Shown here: positions 29,380 to 38,599 of the stretch, piece by piece
Layout: every line of letters begins with the position of its first letter
How positions within the stretch are numbered: position 1 is the first letter of the stretch
From: Citrobacter sp. FP75
GTDB taxonomy: Bacteria > Pseudomonadota > Gammaproteobacteria > Enterobacterales > Enterobacteriaceae
Assembly (NCBI RefSeq): GCF_018342065.1
Contig: NZ_JAFDOE010000010.1
Coordinates: forward strand, 338-64,337
Direction of reading: 5' to 3'
DNA length: 64,000 nt
Translations under genes and position numbers: made by a program
The notes under the pieces: model-generated
Told to the model about the DNA's origin: nothing
The model's database searches: none
Seen by the model: only the letters and a program-made list of their open reading frames with translations

Positions 29380-30402
29380 ATGGATGTTAACTTTACTTCT
29401 AAGTGTAAAATAATCATGTTTGAACTTATTGCCGAAGCGGCTTCCAGCATCAATGCCTTTGCACTGGCCAGGCGTATTGCCGCTTTTAATGTGCCTGTCC
29501 TTATTCATGGTGAAACGGGTACAGGTAAAGAATGTGTTGCAAAGTTTATACATTCTATTGCGTTCGCGCAGGAACCCTCCGCACCTTATATTGGTGTTAA
29601 CTGTGCCGCTATTCCTGAGAATATGCTTGAAGCGACTTTGTTTGGCTATGACAAAGGTGCATTTACGGGGGCTGTAGCGACCGTACCAGGGAAAATGGAA
29701 TTAGCCAATAATGGTACATTACTGCTTGATGAGATCGGTGATATGCCTTTAGCGCTACAGGCAAAGATATTACGTGTATTGCAGGAGCAACAGGTTGAGC
29801 GTTTAGGCAGTAATCGTGTAATCCAACTTAACTTCCGCTTAATTGCGTGTACGAATAAAAATCTTGAGGAAGAAGTGGCTGCAGGCCGTTTTAGAGAAGA
29901 TCTCTATTATCGGATGTCGGTTATTCCTGTAACCATGCCGCCGCTGCGTGAGCGCATGGAAGATATTATTCCATTGGCTGAATCCTTCATAAAAAAATAC
30001 TCAACGGTGCTGGTCAAGAATATCAAACTCTCTGAGTCCTCGCGCCGTGCATTACTCAGCTATGCATGGCCGGGCAACGTGCGTCAGCTCGAAAACGCAA
30101 TTCAACGAGGGATGATCCTTAATCGTGATGGGGTGATATATCCCGATACTTTAGGTCTGCCATCAGTGGGATCGGATTCCTGGAGCGAGCCGGAATGGCA
30201 GCCTAAACCGAACCTGCAAATTACCCACAGCGACAACCTGGGCCAGCATGGGCGCAGTGCGCAGTATCAATATATCGCCGACCTGATGCGCAAATATCAG
30301 GGCAATAAAACCAAAATTGCAGATTTATTAGGAATTACCCCGCGCGCGCTTCGCTATCGTCTGGCGTCAATGCGAAAACAGGGAATCGAAATCTTCTCCT
30401 GA
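29380..30402 (+). CDS. lafK: Sigma-54-dependent flagellar activator LafK
   Basis: About 340-residue AAA+ enhancer-binding protein, the master regulator of lateral flagella. Using ATG 29380, Walker A GETGTGK is at 44-50, the sigma-54 contact loop GAFTGA at 93-98, Walker B LLLDEIG at 114-120 and a Fis-type helix-turn-helix near 308-335. No receiver or other N-terminal sensory domain is present, so activity is probably set by expression level or a partner. Other in-frame starts exist (TTG 29347, ATG 29359, ATG 29416), and none has a strong ribosome site. It is divergent from lfiM and followed by lfiE. Confidence 0.9.
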   Translation: MDVNFTSKCKIIMFELIAEAASSINAFALARRIAAFNVPVLIHGETGTGKECVAKFIHSIAFAQEPSAPYIGVNCAAIPENMLEATLFGYDKGAFTGAVATVPGKMELANNGTLLLDEIGDMPLALQAKILRVLQEQQVERLGSNRVIQLNFRLIACTNKNLEEEVAAGRFREDLYYRMSVIPVTMPPLRERMEDIIPLAESFIKKYSTVLVKNIKLSESSRRALLSYAWPGNVRQLENAIQRGMILNRDGVIYPDTLGLPSVGSDSWSEPEWQPKPNLQITHSDNLGQHGRSAQYQYIADLMRKYQGNKTKIADLLGITPRALRYRLASMRKQGIEIFS

Positions 30403-30410
30403 ATCCGTCT

Positions 30411-30428
30411 GTGGTACAGAGAACGCAT
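30411..30428 (+). promoter_or_regulatory. Candidate sigma-54 promoter of lfiE operon
   Basis: GTGGTACAGAGAACGCAT has the invariant GG (30413-30414) and GC (30425-30426) at the required 12-base offset, with a TGGTAC -24 box. The -12 box is weaker than at lfgB or lafB. Placed 24 bases before the lfiE ATG. Confidence 0.55.
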
Positions 30429-30449
30429 TTTTCATTTTAAGAGTAGGTC

Positions 30450-30812
30450 ATGAGCATAAATACGATAGCCCCAGCCAGTACGATGCAGACGCAGATGATG
30501 CAGGACATGCAGCAGATGAAAGCGGTCGCCCAGGCACCCGTACTCTCGCCGATGCAGATTAACGCCGTCGGCGCGCAGTTGGCATCATCTCCGGTCTCAT
30601 TCGACCGTGTCCTGCAAGGCGCACTCAATCATGTTGATCAATTTCAACAGGTTGCGGAGCAAAAACAAACGGCCATTGAGATGGGAAAAAGCGATGACCT
30701 GGCAGGGGCAATGATCGCCAGCCAGCAGGCATCGTTATCGTTCTCCGCACTGGTGCAGGTACGAAATAAAGTCGCTTCCGGATTCAATGACCTGATGAGC
30801 ATGTCAGTCTAA
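30450..30812 (+). CDS. lfiE: Lateral flagellar hook-basal body protein LfiE (FliE)
   Basis: 120-residue MS-ring/rod adaptor. The C-terminal part (SFSALVQVRNKVASGFNDLMSMSV) carries the usual FliE end motif. The N-terminal 50 residues are longer and methionine/glutamine rich. ATG 30450 follows AGTAGG. It is first in the rightward operon lfiEFGHIJ, behind a sigma-54-like site. Confidence 0.92.
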   Translation: MSINTIAPASTMQTQMMQDMQQMKAVAQAPVLSPMQINAVGAQLASSPVSFDRVLQGALNHVDQFQQVAEQKQTAIEMGKSDDLAGAMIASQQASLSFSALVQVRNKVASGFNDLMSMSV

Positions 30813-30816
30813 CGTT

Positions 30817-32496
30817 ATGAATGAATTAATAAAAAAAATCACTCAGTTTTTACCGTCGTTCTCTTTCAAACTGGATGGTAATAAACGACTGGCGTTACTG
30901 GCGGCCGCCGCTATTGCGGCCACGGCTATTATTGTCAGCGTGCTGTGGAACGGGAACCACGGCTATGTTTCGCTCTACGGTCGCCAGGAGAATCTCCCGG
31001 TTTCGCAGATCGTCACCGTGTTAGATGGCGAAAAGCTGGAATACCGTATTGACCCTGAAAGCGGGCAAATTCTGGTGCCGGAAGATGCGCTTTCCAAAAC
31101 CCGGATGGCGCTCGCAGCCAAAGGCGTTCAGGCGATGTTGCCCAGCGGTTATGAACTGATGGACAAAGATGAAGTGCTGGGTGCCAGCCAGTTTGTACAG
31201 AACGTCCGTTATAAGCGGAGTCTGGAAGGCGAACTGGCGCAGAGCATCATGACGCTGGATGCTGTCGAAACCGCCCGCGTGCATCTGGCGCTGAATGAAG
31301 ATAGCTCATTTGTCGTCAGCGACGAGCCGCAAAACAGCGCTTCGGTTGTTGTTCGCCTGCATTATGGCAGCAAACTGGATATGGACCAGGTTAATGCTAT
31401 CGTGCATCTGGTATCCGGCAGTGTCCCCAATCTGAATGCCTCGAAGGTCAGCGTTGTCGACCAGGCGGGAAATTTACTGTCCGACGGCATTGGCGCAGGT
31501 GAAGCGATTTCTGCGGCAACGCGTAAGCGCGACCAGATCCTGAAAGATATTCAGGATAAGACCCGCGCCAGCATGGCGAATGTCCTCGACTCCCTGGTCG
31601 GGCCGGGAAATTATCGGGTGAGCGTGATGCCGGATCTCGATCTGAGCAATATTGACGAAACCCAGGAACATTACGGTGATACGCCGAAGGTTAATCGTGA
31701 AGAAACGGTTCTTGATAGCGATACCAACCAAATTGCCATGGGCATTCCCGGCTCGCTAAGCAACCGTCCTCCGCTGGCGGCAAATCAGATCGGAAATGGT
31801 GCCAACCCGAATACGCCTGAGGAACCTCGCGAACCTGCTGCCCTGTCGAAGCACAGTGAAAACAAGCGCGACTACTCCTGGGATCGTAGCGTTGAGCATA
31901 TTCAACATCCTGGATTTGATATCAAGCGTTTGAACGTGGCGGTGGTGCTCAACCAGAGCGCGCCAGCGTTGAAAAACTGGAAGCCGGAACAAACTACGCA
32001 GCTGACGGCGCTGTTGAATAATGCCGCCGGGATTGACGCTAAGCGTGGCGATAATCTTTCACTCTCGTTGCTCAGTTTTGTTGTGCAGGCAACCCCTGTC
32101 GAGCCAGCGCTCCCACTCTGGAAGGATGACAGCATTCTGGCATGGGTACGTCTGATTGGCTGTGGCCTGCTTGCTCTGCTGCTGCTCCTGTTTGTGGTTC
32201 GCCCGGTAATGAAACGTCTGACCGCAGAACGTCGCCGGACTTCGGCACCAGAGCTGGCGCTGGATGCCGTACCGATAGCTATTCCTGCGGATAAACCCCA
32301 TTTTGCGGCTGCTGAAGATGAACGCAAAAATATCGAACTGCCTTCTTTCCCTGGCGACGACAGCCTGCCTTCGCAGAGCTCCGGTCTGGAAGTGAAGCTG
32401 GAGTTCCTGCAAAAACTGGCGATGAGCGACACCGATCGCGTAGCTGAAGTTCTCAGACAATGGATAACCAGCAATGAGCGAATTGACAACAAGTAA
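30817..32496 (+). CDS. lfiF: Lateral flagellar MS-ring protein LfiF (FliF)
   Basis: 559-residue inner-membrane ring protein with two membrane segments (about residues 24-44 and 437-457) flanking the periplasmic ring-building domains. YscJ/FliF signatures such as GYVSLYGRQENLPVSQIV are present. The cytosolic C-terminus (LEFLQKLAMSDTDRVAEVLRQWI) is the binding site for the FliG homologue. It overlaps lfiG by 23 bases. Confidence 0.95.
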   Translation: MNELIKKITQFLPSFSFKLDGNKRLALLAAAAIAATAIIVSVLWNGNHGYVSLYGRQENLPVSQIVTVLDGEKLEYRIDPESGQILVPEDALSKTRMALAAKGVQAMLPSGYELMDKDEVLGASQFVQNVRYKRSLEGELAQSIMTLDAVETARVHLALNEDSSFVVSDEPQNSASVVVRLHYGSKLDMDQVNAIVHLVSGSVPNLNASKVSVVDQAGNLLSDGIGAGEAISAATRKRDQILKDIQDKTRASMANVLDSLVGPGNYRVSVMPDLDLSNIDETQEHYGDTPKVNREETVLDSDTNQIAMGIPGSLSNRPPLAANQIGNGANPNTPEEPREPAALSKHSENKRDYSWDRSVEHIQHPGFDIKRLNVAVVLNQSAPALKNWKPEQTTQLTALLNNAAGIDAKRGDNLSLSLLSFVVQATPVEPALPLWKDDSILAWVRLIGCGLLALLLLLFVVRPVMKRLTAERRRTSAPELALDAVPIAIPADKPHFAAAEDERKNIELPSFPGDDSLPSQSSGLEVKLEFLQKLAMSDTDRVAEVLRQWITSNERIDNK

Positions 32497-33490
32497 CGGC
32501 GGAAACAACAGCTACCTGGAACAGGCCGCAATTTTATTGTTGTGTCTGGGCGAGGAGGCGGCTGCCACGGTGATGCAGAAGCTCAGCCGCGAAGAGGTGG
32601 TTCGTCTGAGTGAAAATATGGCACGTCTGTCTGGGGTGAAAACCAGCATGGCGAAAAAAGTAATCAATAACTTTTTTGATGAGTTTCGCGAGCAGAGCGG
32701 CATCAACGGCGCGTCGCGTTCTATGCTGCAAGGGATCCTCAATAAAGCGCTGGGAACAGAAATCGCCAGCAGCGTGATCAATGGGATCTACGGCGATGAG
32801 ATCCGCTCCCGAATGGCGCGTTTGCAATGGGTAGAGCCGCGTCAACTGGCGATATTGATCTCAGAAGAACATTTGCAACTGCAGGCCGTATTTCTGGCCT
32901 TTTTGACACCGGAGATCTCCGCCACGGTGCTGTCCTATATGAGCGAGTCGGTGCAAAACGAGATCCTCTATCGGGTTGCCAAGCTGAACGATGTGAACCG
33001 CGATGTTGTGGATGAACTGGACCGTTTGATTGAGCGCGGACTGTCGGTGCTGTCCGAACATGGTTCGAAGGTGAAAGGCATCAAGCAGGCGGCGGATATC
33101 GTCAACCGTTTCCAGGGCAACCAACAGCTGATCCTCGATCAGCTTCGCGAACGCGATGAAGATGTCCTCGAACAGTTGCAGGATGAAATGTACGACTTCT
33201 TTATTTTGAGTCGCCAAAGCGACGAAGTGCGTCGCCGGCTGCTCGACGAAGTGCCGATGGAAGACTGGGCGGTGGCGTTGAAAGGCACCGAAGCGCTGTT
33301 GCGTCGTTCTATTTATGCCGTCATGCCTAAGCGTCAGGTGCAGCAGCTGGAATCGATTACCTCACGTCTTGGCCCGGTACCAGTCAGCCGTATTGAACAA
33401 ATCCGCCGTGAAATTATGGGGATTGCCCGTGAGCTTGAAGAAGCGGGTGAAATTCAGCTACAGCTATTTGCTGAACAGACTGCGGAGTAA
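32474..33490 (+). CDS. lfiG: Lateral flagellar rotor/switch protein LfiG (FliG)
   Basis: 338-residue torque-generating C-ring protein. Middle-domain EHPQ-like motif appears as WVEPRQLAILISEE, and the C-terminal domain has the charged torque helix (LKGTEALLRRSIYAVMPKRQVQQLE). Length is normal. The start lies inside lfiF, so translation is probably coupled. Confidence 0.95.
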   Translation: MSELTTSNGGNNSYLEQAAILLLCLGEEAAATVMQKLSREEVVRLSENMARLSGVKTSMAKKVINNFFDEFREQSGINGASRSMLQGILNKALGTEIASSVINGIYGDEIRSRMARLQWVEPRQLAILISEEHLQLQAVFLAFLTPEISATVLSYMSESVQNEILYRVAKLNDVNRDVVDELDRLIERGLSVLSEHGSKVKGIKQAADIVNRFQGNQQLILDQLRERDEDVLEQLQDEMYDFFILSRQSDEVRRRLLDEVPMEDWAVALKGTEALLRRSIYAVMPKRQVQQLESITSRLGPVPVSRIEQIRREIMGIARELEEAGEIQLQLFAEQTAE

Positions 33491-33493
33491 AAC

Positions 33494-34204
33494 ATGGCGA
33501 TTGAAACCATTCGTGGTCGTTACCGACTGCACCGCTTTCCTCCGCGTCAGCGTCATCTACAGTCTGAACAGCTTACACCGGGGATCACGCCGGCGGATTA
33601 TCAGCGCCAGTTAATGGACGGTTTCCAGGAAGGGCTGCAAAAAGGCTTCGAGCAGGGTATGACGGAAGGTCAGGAGCAGGGCTTTCAGGAAGGGCATCAA
33701 AAGGGCCACGAAGAGGGTACGCGCCAGGGATATACCGAAGGCAGCCTTGCGGGTCAGCAGGAAGGGCGTAAGCAGTTTACCCAGGCAGCACAACCGCTGG
33801 ATGGCATCTCCGGCAAAGTGAATGACTATCTGGCGCACATTCAGCGTAAACAGCGGGAAGATCTGTTGCAGCTGGTTGAAAAGGTCACCCGTCAGGTGAT
33901 TCGCTGTGAACTGGCGCTGCAACCGACACAGTTATTATCGCTGGTAGAAGAGGCGATCTCGGCCTTTCCGACCACGCCCGAGTCACTACAGGTTCTGTTG
34001 AGTAACGAAGAGTTTAACCGTATCAAAGATGCCGCGCCGGAAAAGGTCACCGAATGGGGGCTGACGCCATCACCTGATTTACATGCGGGTGAGTGCCGGG
34101 TGATTACCGATAAGTCCGAGCTGGATATTGGCTGCGAGCATCGGCTTGAGCAATGCATGACGGCACTCAAAGAGACACTGCTGCCGGAGCCGCAGGGTGA
34201 GTGA
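33494..34204 (+). CDS. lfiH: Lateral flagellar ATPase regulator LfiH (FliH)
   Basis: 236-residue stator of the export ATPase. A run of GxxxG-type repeats (FQEGLQKGFEQG ... GYTEGSLAG) at about residues 40-90 forms the dimeric helix typical of FliH, followed by the FliI-binding domain. Three bases separate it from lfiG, and it overlaps lfiI by eight bases. Confidence 0.94.
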   Translation: MAIETIRGRYRLHRFPPRQRHLQSEQLTPGITPADYQRQLMDGFQEGLQKGFEQGMTEGQEQGFQEGHQKGHEEGTRQGYTEGSLAGQQEGRKQFTQAAQPLDGISGKVNDYLAHIQRKQREDLLQLVEKVTRQVIRCELALQPTQLLSLVEEAISAFPTTPESLQVLLSNEEFNRIKDAAPEKVTEWGLTPSPDLHAGECRVITDKSELDIGCEHRLEQCMTALKETLLPEPQGE

Positions 34205-35537
34205 CCTTTCCGTCTTTGACAACGCGCTGCGCTCCATTGAGTCGATACCGCTTGCCCGGGTTGCCGGGCGACTGGTAAGGATGAACGGCATACTGCTGGA
34301 GAGTGTGGGCTGCCCGCTAATGACCGGGCAGTTGTGTCGCGTCGAAAGCGCCAACCATACGCTGATCGATGCGCAAGCGGTTGGTTTCAACCGCGATATT
34401 ACCTATCTGATGCCCTTCAAACACCCCGTCGGTCTCATGGCGGGCGCGCGCGTATTCCCCGAAGAAAAAGCACAAGAGATCCTGATAGGCGAAAGCTGGT
34501 TGGGTCGGGTGGTGAATGGTCTGGGCGAACCGCTGGATGCCAAAGGGCGCCTGACCGGCAATGACGTGCTGCCACCACAAGCGCCGTCGATTAACCCCCT
34601 CACGCGTCGGTCGGTGAATCAACCGCTGGACGTCGGTGTAAAGGCGATCAATGGGTTACTGACCATCGGTAAGGGCCAGCGCGTAGGGTTAATGGCCGGT
34701 AGCGGCGTAGGGAAAAGCGTGCTGTTAGGGATGATCACCCGCCAGACCAAAGCCGATATCGTCGTTGTTGGGCTCATCGGTGAGCGTGGTCGTGAAGTGA
34801 AAGAATTTATCGATCACTCGCTGGGCGCGGAAGGGCTGGCAAAATCTATTATTGTGGCGGCTCCCGCGGATGAATCGCCACTCATGCGCCTAAAGGCGAC
34901 AGAGCTTTGTCACTCGATTGCCGCCTGGTTTCGTGACCGTGGTCATCACGTACTACTGCTGGTGGATTCGTTAACGCGTTATGCCATGGCGCAGCGTGAA
35001 ATTGCCCTCTCATTGGGTGAGCCACCGGCGACCAAAGGCTACCCGCCATCGGCGTTTGGTATGATCCCGAAACTGGTGGAAAGCGCGGGCAACAGCGAAA
35101 GCGAAGGGTCAATGACCGCCATTTACACGGTACTGGCAGAAGGGGATGATCAGCAGGATCCGATCGTTGACTGCGCACGTGCGGTGCTTGATGGACACAT
35201 TGTTCTGACCCGCAAACTGGCGGAGGCTGGCCATTACCCGGCTATCGATATTGGACAGTCAATTAGCCGATGTATGACCCAGGTGACTCCCCATGAGCAC
35301 CAACAGTCGGCCCGGCTACTCAAGCAAAACTATGCCGCCTATATGGAAATTAAACCGCTGATCCCGCTAGGTGGATATGTGGCAGGCGCCGATCCCGGCG
35401 TCGACAAGGCCGTTAAAGTGTTCCCCGCCATAGAGCGCTTTCTGCGTCAGGAAGTCAGCGAACCCGCTTCCCTTGAACTGGTGCAAAGCCGCTTGCAAAC
35501 CCTTTTCCCGGTGGCTAAGAAGACGGAAGGTAAATAA
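34197..35537 (+). CDS. lfiI: Lateral flagellar export ATPase LfiI (FliI)
   Basis: 446-residue F1-beta-like ATPase. Walker A GLMAGSGVGKS is near residues 161-171, the Walker B region HHVLLLVDSLTR near 249, and the RCM family signature YPPSAFG is intact. It starts at GTG 34197 within lfiH. It powers delivery of substrates to the LfhA/LfhB gate. Confidence 0.96.
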   Translation: MSDLSVFDNALRSIESIPLARVAGRLVRMNGILLESVGCPLMTGQLCRVESANHTLIDAQAVGFNRDITYLMPFKHPVGLMAGARVFPEEKAQEILIGESWLGRVVNGLGEPLDAKGRLTGNDVLPPQAPSINPLTRRSVNQPLDVGVKAINGLLTIGKGQRVGLMAGSGVGKSVLLGMITRQTKADIVVVGLIGERGREVKEFIDHSLGAEGLAKSIIVAAPADESPLMRLKATELCHSIAAWFRDRGHHVLLLVDSLTRYAMAQREIALSLGEPPATKGYPPSAFGMIPKLVESAGNSESEGSMTAIYTVLAEGDDQQDPIVDCARAVLDGHIVLTRKLAEAGHYPAIDIGQSISRCMTQVTPHEHQQSARLLKQNYAAYMEIKPLIPLGGYVAGADPGVDKAVKVFPAIERFLRQEVSEPASLELVQSRLQTLFPVAKKTEGK

Positions 35538-35539
35538 TT

Positions 35540-35983
35540 ATGCGGCAAATTATTGATACCCTGGCGCAACTGCAGCGTCTGCGGGATAAATCAGTAAAAG
35601 ACATGACGGTACAGCTGGCTAAGCAGCAGCAGGTTTGTACGGGGTTTGAAAATAACATCAAAGCTCTCGGCTATCTTATCCAAAAAACCGGTACCGGCGT
35701 TGATGCCCCTTCTGTTGAATCACTCAAAAATGTGACCGGATATAAAGGTACGCTGCGTACGGTCATTGCCTGGCAAGAGCAGGAAAAAACGCTGGCGAAA
35801 ATCAAAGAATTACGTATTCAGAAAAACCTGGTGTCGGCGGCGTGTGAAGAGAAAATTGTCGCCATGACGCTGGATGATAAACGTTACGAGCTGAGCAATG
35901 AGGCGCTGGTAAAAGAACAAAAAGCTGTGGATGAAATTGCTGCGCAGTGCTGGTTAAGACAGAAGACGCTGGGACTGGTATGA
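35540..35983 (+). CDS. lfiJ: Lateral flagellar export chaperone LfiJ (FliJ)
   Basis: 147-residue, almost entirely coiled-coil protein with the position and size of FliJ, the central stalk of the export ATPase. Sequence identity to classical FliJ is low, as is usual. Its stop overlaps the start of the first modification-island gene (ATGA), so the island is transcribed and translated with the basal-body operon. Confidence 0.88.
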   Translation: MRQIIDTLAQLQRLRDKSVKDMTVQLAKQQQVCTGFENNIKALGYLIQKTGTGVDAPSVESLKNVTGYKGTLRTVIAWQEQEKTLAKIKELRIQKNLVSAACEEKIVAMTLDDKRYELSNEALVKEQKAVDEIAAQCWLRQKTLGLV

Positions 35984-36438
35984 AAACAATAATTACTTTC
36001 GGCACGTTTGATGTATTTCACATTGGTCATTTACATATTTTGCAGCGCGCTGGGCAGTTGGGAGAGCGGTTGATTGTCGGCGTCTCTTCCGATGCGTTAA
36101 ATATGCAGAAAAAAGGCAGGATGCCGGTCTACAGCCAAAGCGATCGCATGAGGATTGTTGCCGGGCTGAAATGTGTGGATAGCGTGTTTCTCGAAGAGTC
36201 GCTGGAGAAAAAAGCGGATTATATTCGCCAGTTTAAGGCTGACACACTGGTAATGGGCGATGACTGGGCCGGGCGCTTTGACAGTTTCTCTTACCTGTGT
36301 GAAGTGGTGTATTTTCCCAGAACGCCTTCGGTATCCACCACCTCAATTATTGAGGTGGTTAAAAATGGGACCTGTATTACTACTGGTATTGAATATCCTG
36401 TTTTTTCTTATAATCCAGATGCTACCGAATTACTCTAG
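35980..36438 (+). CDS. Glycerol-3-phosphate cytidylyltransferase (TagD-like)
   Basis: 152-residue nucleotidyltransferase that makes CDP-glycerol from CTP and sn-glycerol 3-phosphate. It shows HIGH at residues 14-17, VMGDDW near 91-96 and the RTxGISTT-type motif as RTPSVSTT at 114-121. The closest match I can recall is Gram-positive TagD, which is about 23 residues shorter at the C-terminus. ATG 35980 overlaps the lfiJ stop; no separate promoter is seen. A CDP-glycerol donor would feed the phosphotransferase domain encoded at 42085-44640. Confidence 0.85.
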   Translation: MKTIITFGTFDVFHIGHLHILQRAGQLGERLIVGVSSDALNMQKKGRMPVYSQSDRMRIVAGLKCVDSVFLEESLEKKADYIRQFKADTLVMGDDWAGRFDSFSYLCEVVYFPRTPSVSTTSIIEVVKNGTCITTGIEYPVFSYNPDATELL

Positions 36439-36458
36439 CTTGAATAATGGGTGCTTAA

Positions 36459-37652
36459 ATGCGTAAAAATATTGTCTTCCTCCATATGGAAAGCCTTAAT
36501 CAGCAGGTTTTTGCAAATCGGCAGTGGTTTCCAGCAATTAATTTAATATATGGGAAGTCTCTGCGGTTGACTCGTTTTATTTCGAGTGCTACATCAACTT
36601 TTATGGCCTTGAGTGACATGTTGCATGGGGATGATATGTTGCTGGAGCACAATGAAAACTATGATGACAATATGACTGTAAATAAATCTTGTCGTAGTAT
36701 TTTTGATATTCTTGAAGAGAATGGGTATGAAACATTGGGGACGGAATCCCCTACTGGATGGGATAGATTTAATCATATCTGGAATGATCATAACGATAAG
36801 AAACAGCAATGGGATGATGTTTGTCATGACATGATGGAGAAAATTGAAGATAAACTCAAAAATTTAAAAGCTCCATTGGGTCTTTATTTTTGGAATCCAA
36901 CTAGCCATATTTGTTGTTATGATAAGTATAAGTTTGCTGAACATGGTTTTGATTATTGGCGAAGAGGATGGTCTAATCTTGATCGTTCAATAAATGAATT
37001 AATTAGACTCCTTTTAAAATATAATCAACTTTCGAATACTATTATTGTAGCATTTGGAGACCATGGCGATGATTTTTGGACGCATGACAGTAATGGCGGG
37101 TTTGCTCATGCGATTGAACCATATATACCTTTAATTCATACTCCAGCATTTATTTTTGGAACAGGTATGCCGGCTAATGATGTTAACCATTTGGTTAGTA
37201 TGGTTGACTTAAAAAAAATATCACTTCAACTGCTTAATATACCAGATAATGATTCCGTTTCTTCACCAACATATACATTGAGTGGCGGGCGAAAATATTG
37301 TTTTAGTAGAAATATATCTGCGGCTCAGAATGATAGCAAAAAAAATGATTTACGAAAAGGCTATAGCATAACATCAGATTATCTACATTTGATGAAATTA
37401 AGAGGTAAGTATGAACTTTTTTCCTGGAATTTAGACCCATGCAATCATTTTAATCTGCTAAAACTGTTTTCTGTAAATAAAAATGACCAACTGATCTATA
37501 CTCCAGATAAATACATGAAAAAGTCACATGAAAAATGCCATGTACACTATAAAAGTATAATTTATTCTACGACGATAGACTATATCACTGAAAGTTATAG
37601 CAGAATGAAACAAGAGTTGGATTCTTTTATTGAAAGAAAAAATAATTATTAG
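36459..37652 (+). CDS. Sulfatase/alkaline-phosphatase-fold enzyme, cytosolic
   Basis: 397 residues with the metal-binding pattern of the sulfatase/LtaS superfamily: FLHMESLN near residue 8-15, a Ser/Thr-rich nucleophile segment SSATSTFMALSDMLHG, and GDHGDD ... GGFAHAIEPYIPLI. There is no signal peptide or membrane helix, unlike lipoteichoic synthases or MdoB, so it should act in the cytoplasm. Codon use is visibly AT-rich compared with the flagellar genes, a sign of transfer. Likely role: adding or removing a phospho-glycerol or sulfo group on the glycan. This is inference. Confidence 0.7.
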   Translation: MRKNIVFLHMESLNQQVFANRQWFPAINLIYGKSLRLTRFISSATSTFMALSDMLHGDDMLLEHNENYDDNMTVNKSCRSIFDILEENGYETLGTESPTGWDRFNHIWNDHNDKKQQWDDVCHDMMEKIEDKLKNLKAPLGLYFWNPTSHICCYDKYKFAEHGFDYWRRGWSNLDRSINELIRLLLKYNQLSNTIIVAFGDHGDDFWTHDSNGGFAHAIEPYIPLIHTPAFIFGTGMPANDVNHLVSMVDLKKISLQLLNIPDNDSVSSPTYTLSGGRKYCFSRNISAAQNDSKKNDLRKGYSITSDYLHLMKLRGKYELFSWNLDPCNHFNLLKLFSVNKNDQLIYTPDKYMKKSHEKCHVHYKSIIYSTTIDYITESYSRMKQELDSFIERKNNY

Positions 37653-37705
37653 CATGAAATAGCAAAGATTAAAAATTTATAGCCAGTGTTAATTATAGGT
37701 ATTGT

Positions 37706-38542
37706 ATGAATAAAAATAATTGCATTATCTGTGGCACAGATATGGAGTTTTACTTTAATAAGGAAAAATACCGCTCTTTATCTCTTGCCAGTTTTACTCG
37801 TTCTCTTGGTCCAATCAAATACTATAAATGTCCTGCTTGTGGTTTTGTTAGTTCCAGAACACATCAGGAATTAAGTGTCGAGGAGTGGAGTAATTTGAAT
37901 ATGAGTTTTCATCATTATAATGAAAGTTGTGATCGGGAATCACTTGGTTTCAATCAACCCCCTTACGCAGAGCAAGCCTTTATGATTGAACTGCTCGCGA
38001 AAAATGATATTGTCAATGCAAACGCTATTCTAGATTATGCTGCTGGATATGGCACTCTTAGTAATGTTAGTCGTAAGTATTTTGGTCGAGAAATCAATTG
38101 TTATGATAAGTATGTCATTAATGCTGAATTGAACTATATTAAGAACCCTCAACAAAAAAAATGGTCAATGGTGATAAATTCCGCGATGTTTGAACACATT
38201 CTATATAGGGAGGATCTTGAAGCTGTAAATGATTTAGTTTCTGACACAGGATCATTATTTGTTCATACAGTTGTGGTGGAAGATATTCCTAACAATCCAG
38301 ACTGGTTTTATATAGATGTTCCAGTACATACAGCAGTACATACTAATCGAAGCATGGAGGTTTTGATGAAGCAATGGGGATTTAGTTCCTCAATTTACAG
38401 TCCAAAAAGCAAATCATGGGTATTCTTAAGAAAAAATTATGATGAAATAAAACCAACTATTGATAAGATAAATAAAGAATTGCAAACTGAATATTTATTT
38501 GGAAAAAAAGGGTTTATGGACTATTGGAAAGTAGCCTGTTGA
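37706..38542 (+). CDS. Zinc-ribbon SAM-dependent methyltransferase
   Basis: 278 residues. The N-terminus carries two C-x2-C knuckles (CIIC near residue 6, CPAC near 47), then a class I methyltransferase region with ILDYAAGYGTLSN as motif I (around 110-122) and a short acidic segment MVINSAMFEHI. Similar zinc-finger methyltransferases act in sugar modification clusters such as C-methylations of nucleotide sugars. The gene is AT-rich like the one before it. A hairpin follows the stop. Confidence 0.7.
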   Translation: MNKNNCIICGTDMEFYFNKEKYRSLSLASFTRSLGPIKYYKCPACGFVSSRTHQELSVEEWSNLNMSFHHYNESCDRESLGFNQPPYAEQAFMIELLAKNDIVNANAILDYAAGYGTLSNVSRKYFGREINCYDKYVINAELNYIKNPQQKKWSMVINSAMFEHILYREDLEAVNDLVSDTGSLFVHTVVVEDIPNNPDWFYIDVPVHTAVHTNRSMEVLMKQWGFSSSIYSPKSKSWVFLRKNYDEIKPTIDKINKELQTEYLFGKKGFMDYWKVAC

Positions 38543-38554
38543 TTTTTATCTATC

Positions 38555-38579
38555 TCCCCGCCAATATACTGGCGGGGGA
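38555..38579. terminator. Terminator between convergent island genes
   Basis: CCCCGCC (38556-38562) pairs with GGCGGGG (38571-38577), flanked by an extra A-T pair. It separates the rightward methyltransferase from the leftward ATP-grasp gene. T tracts are short, so strength is uncertain. Confidence 0.6.
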
Positions 38580-38599
38580 TAATGTATGTAGTCAGATGC

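Noticed and set aside
33611-33922. Repeat-rich stretch in lfiH as a possible CRISPR or tandem repeat
   Set aside because: The periodicity is the GxxxG codon pattern of FliH; units are not identical and have no spacers. No CRISPR array was seen anywhere.
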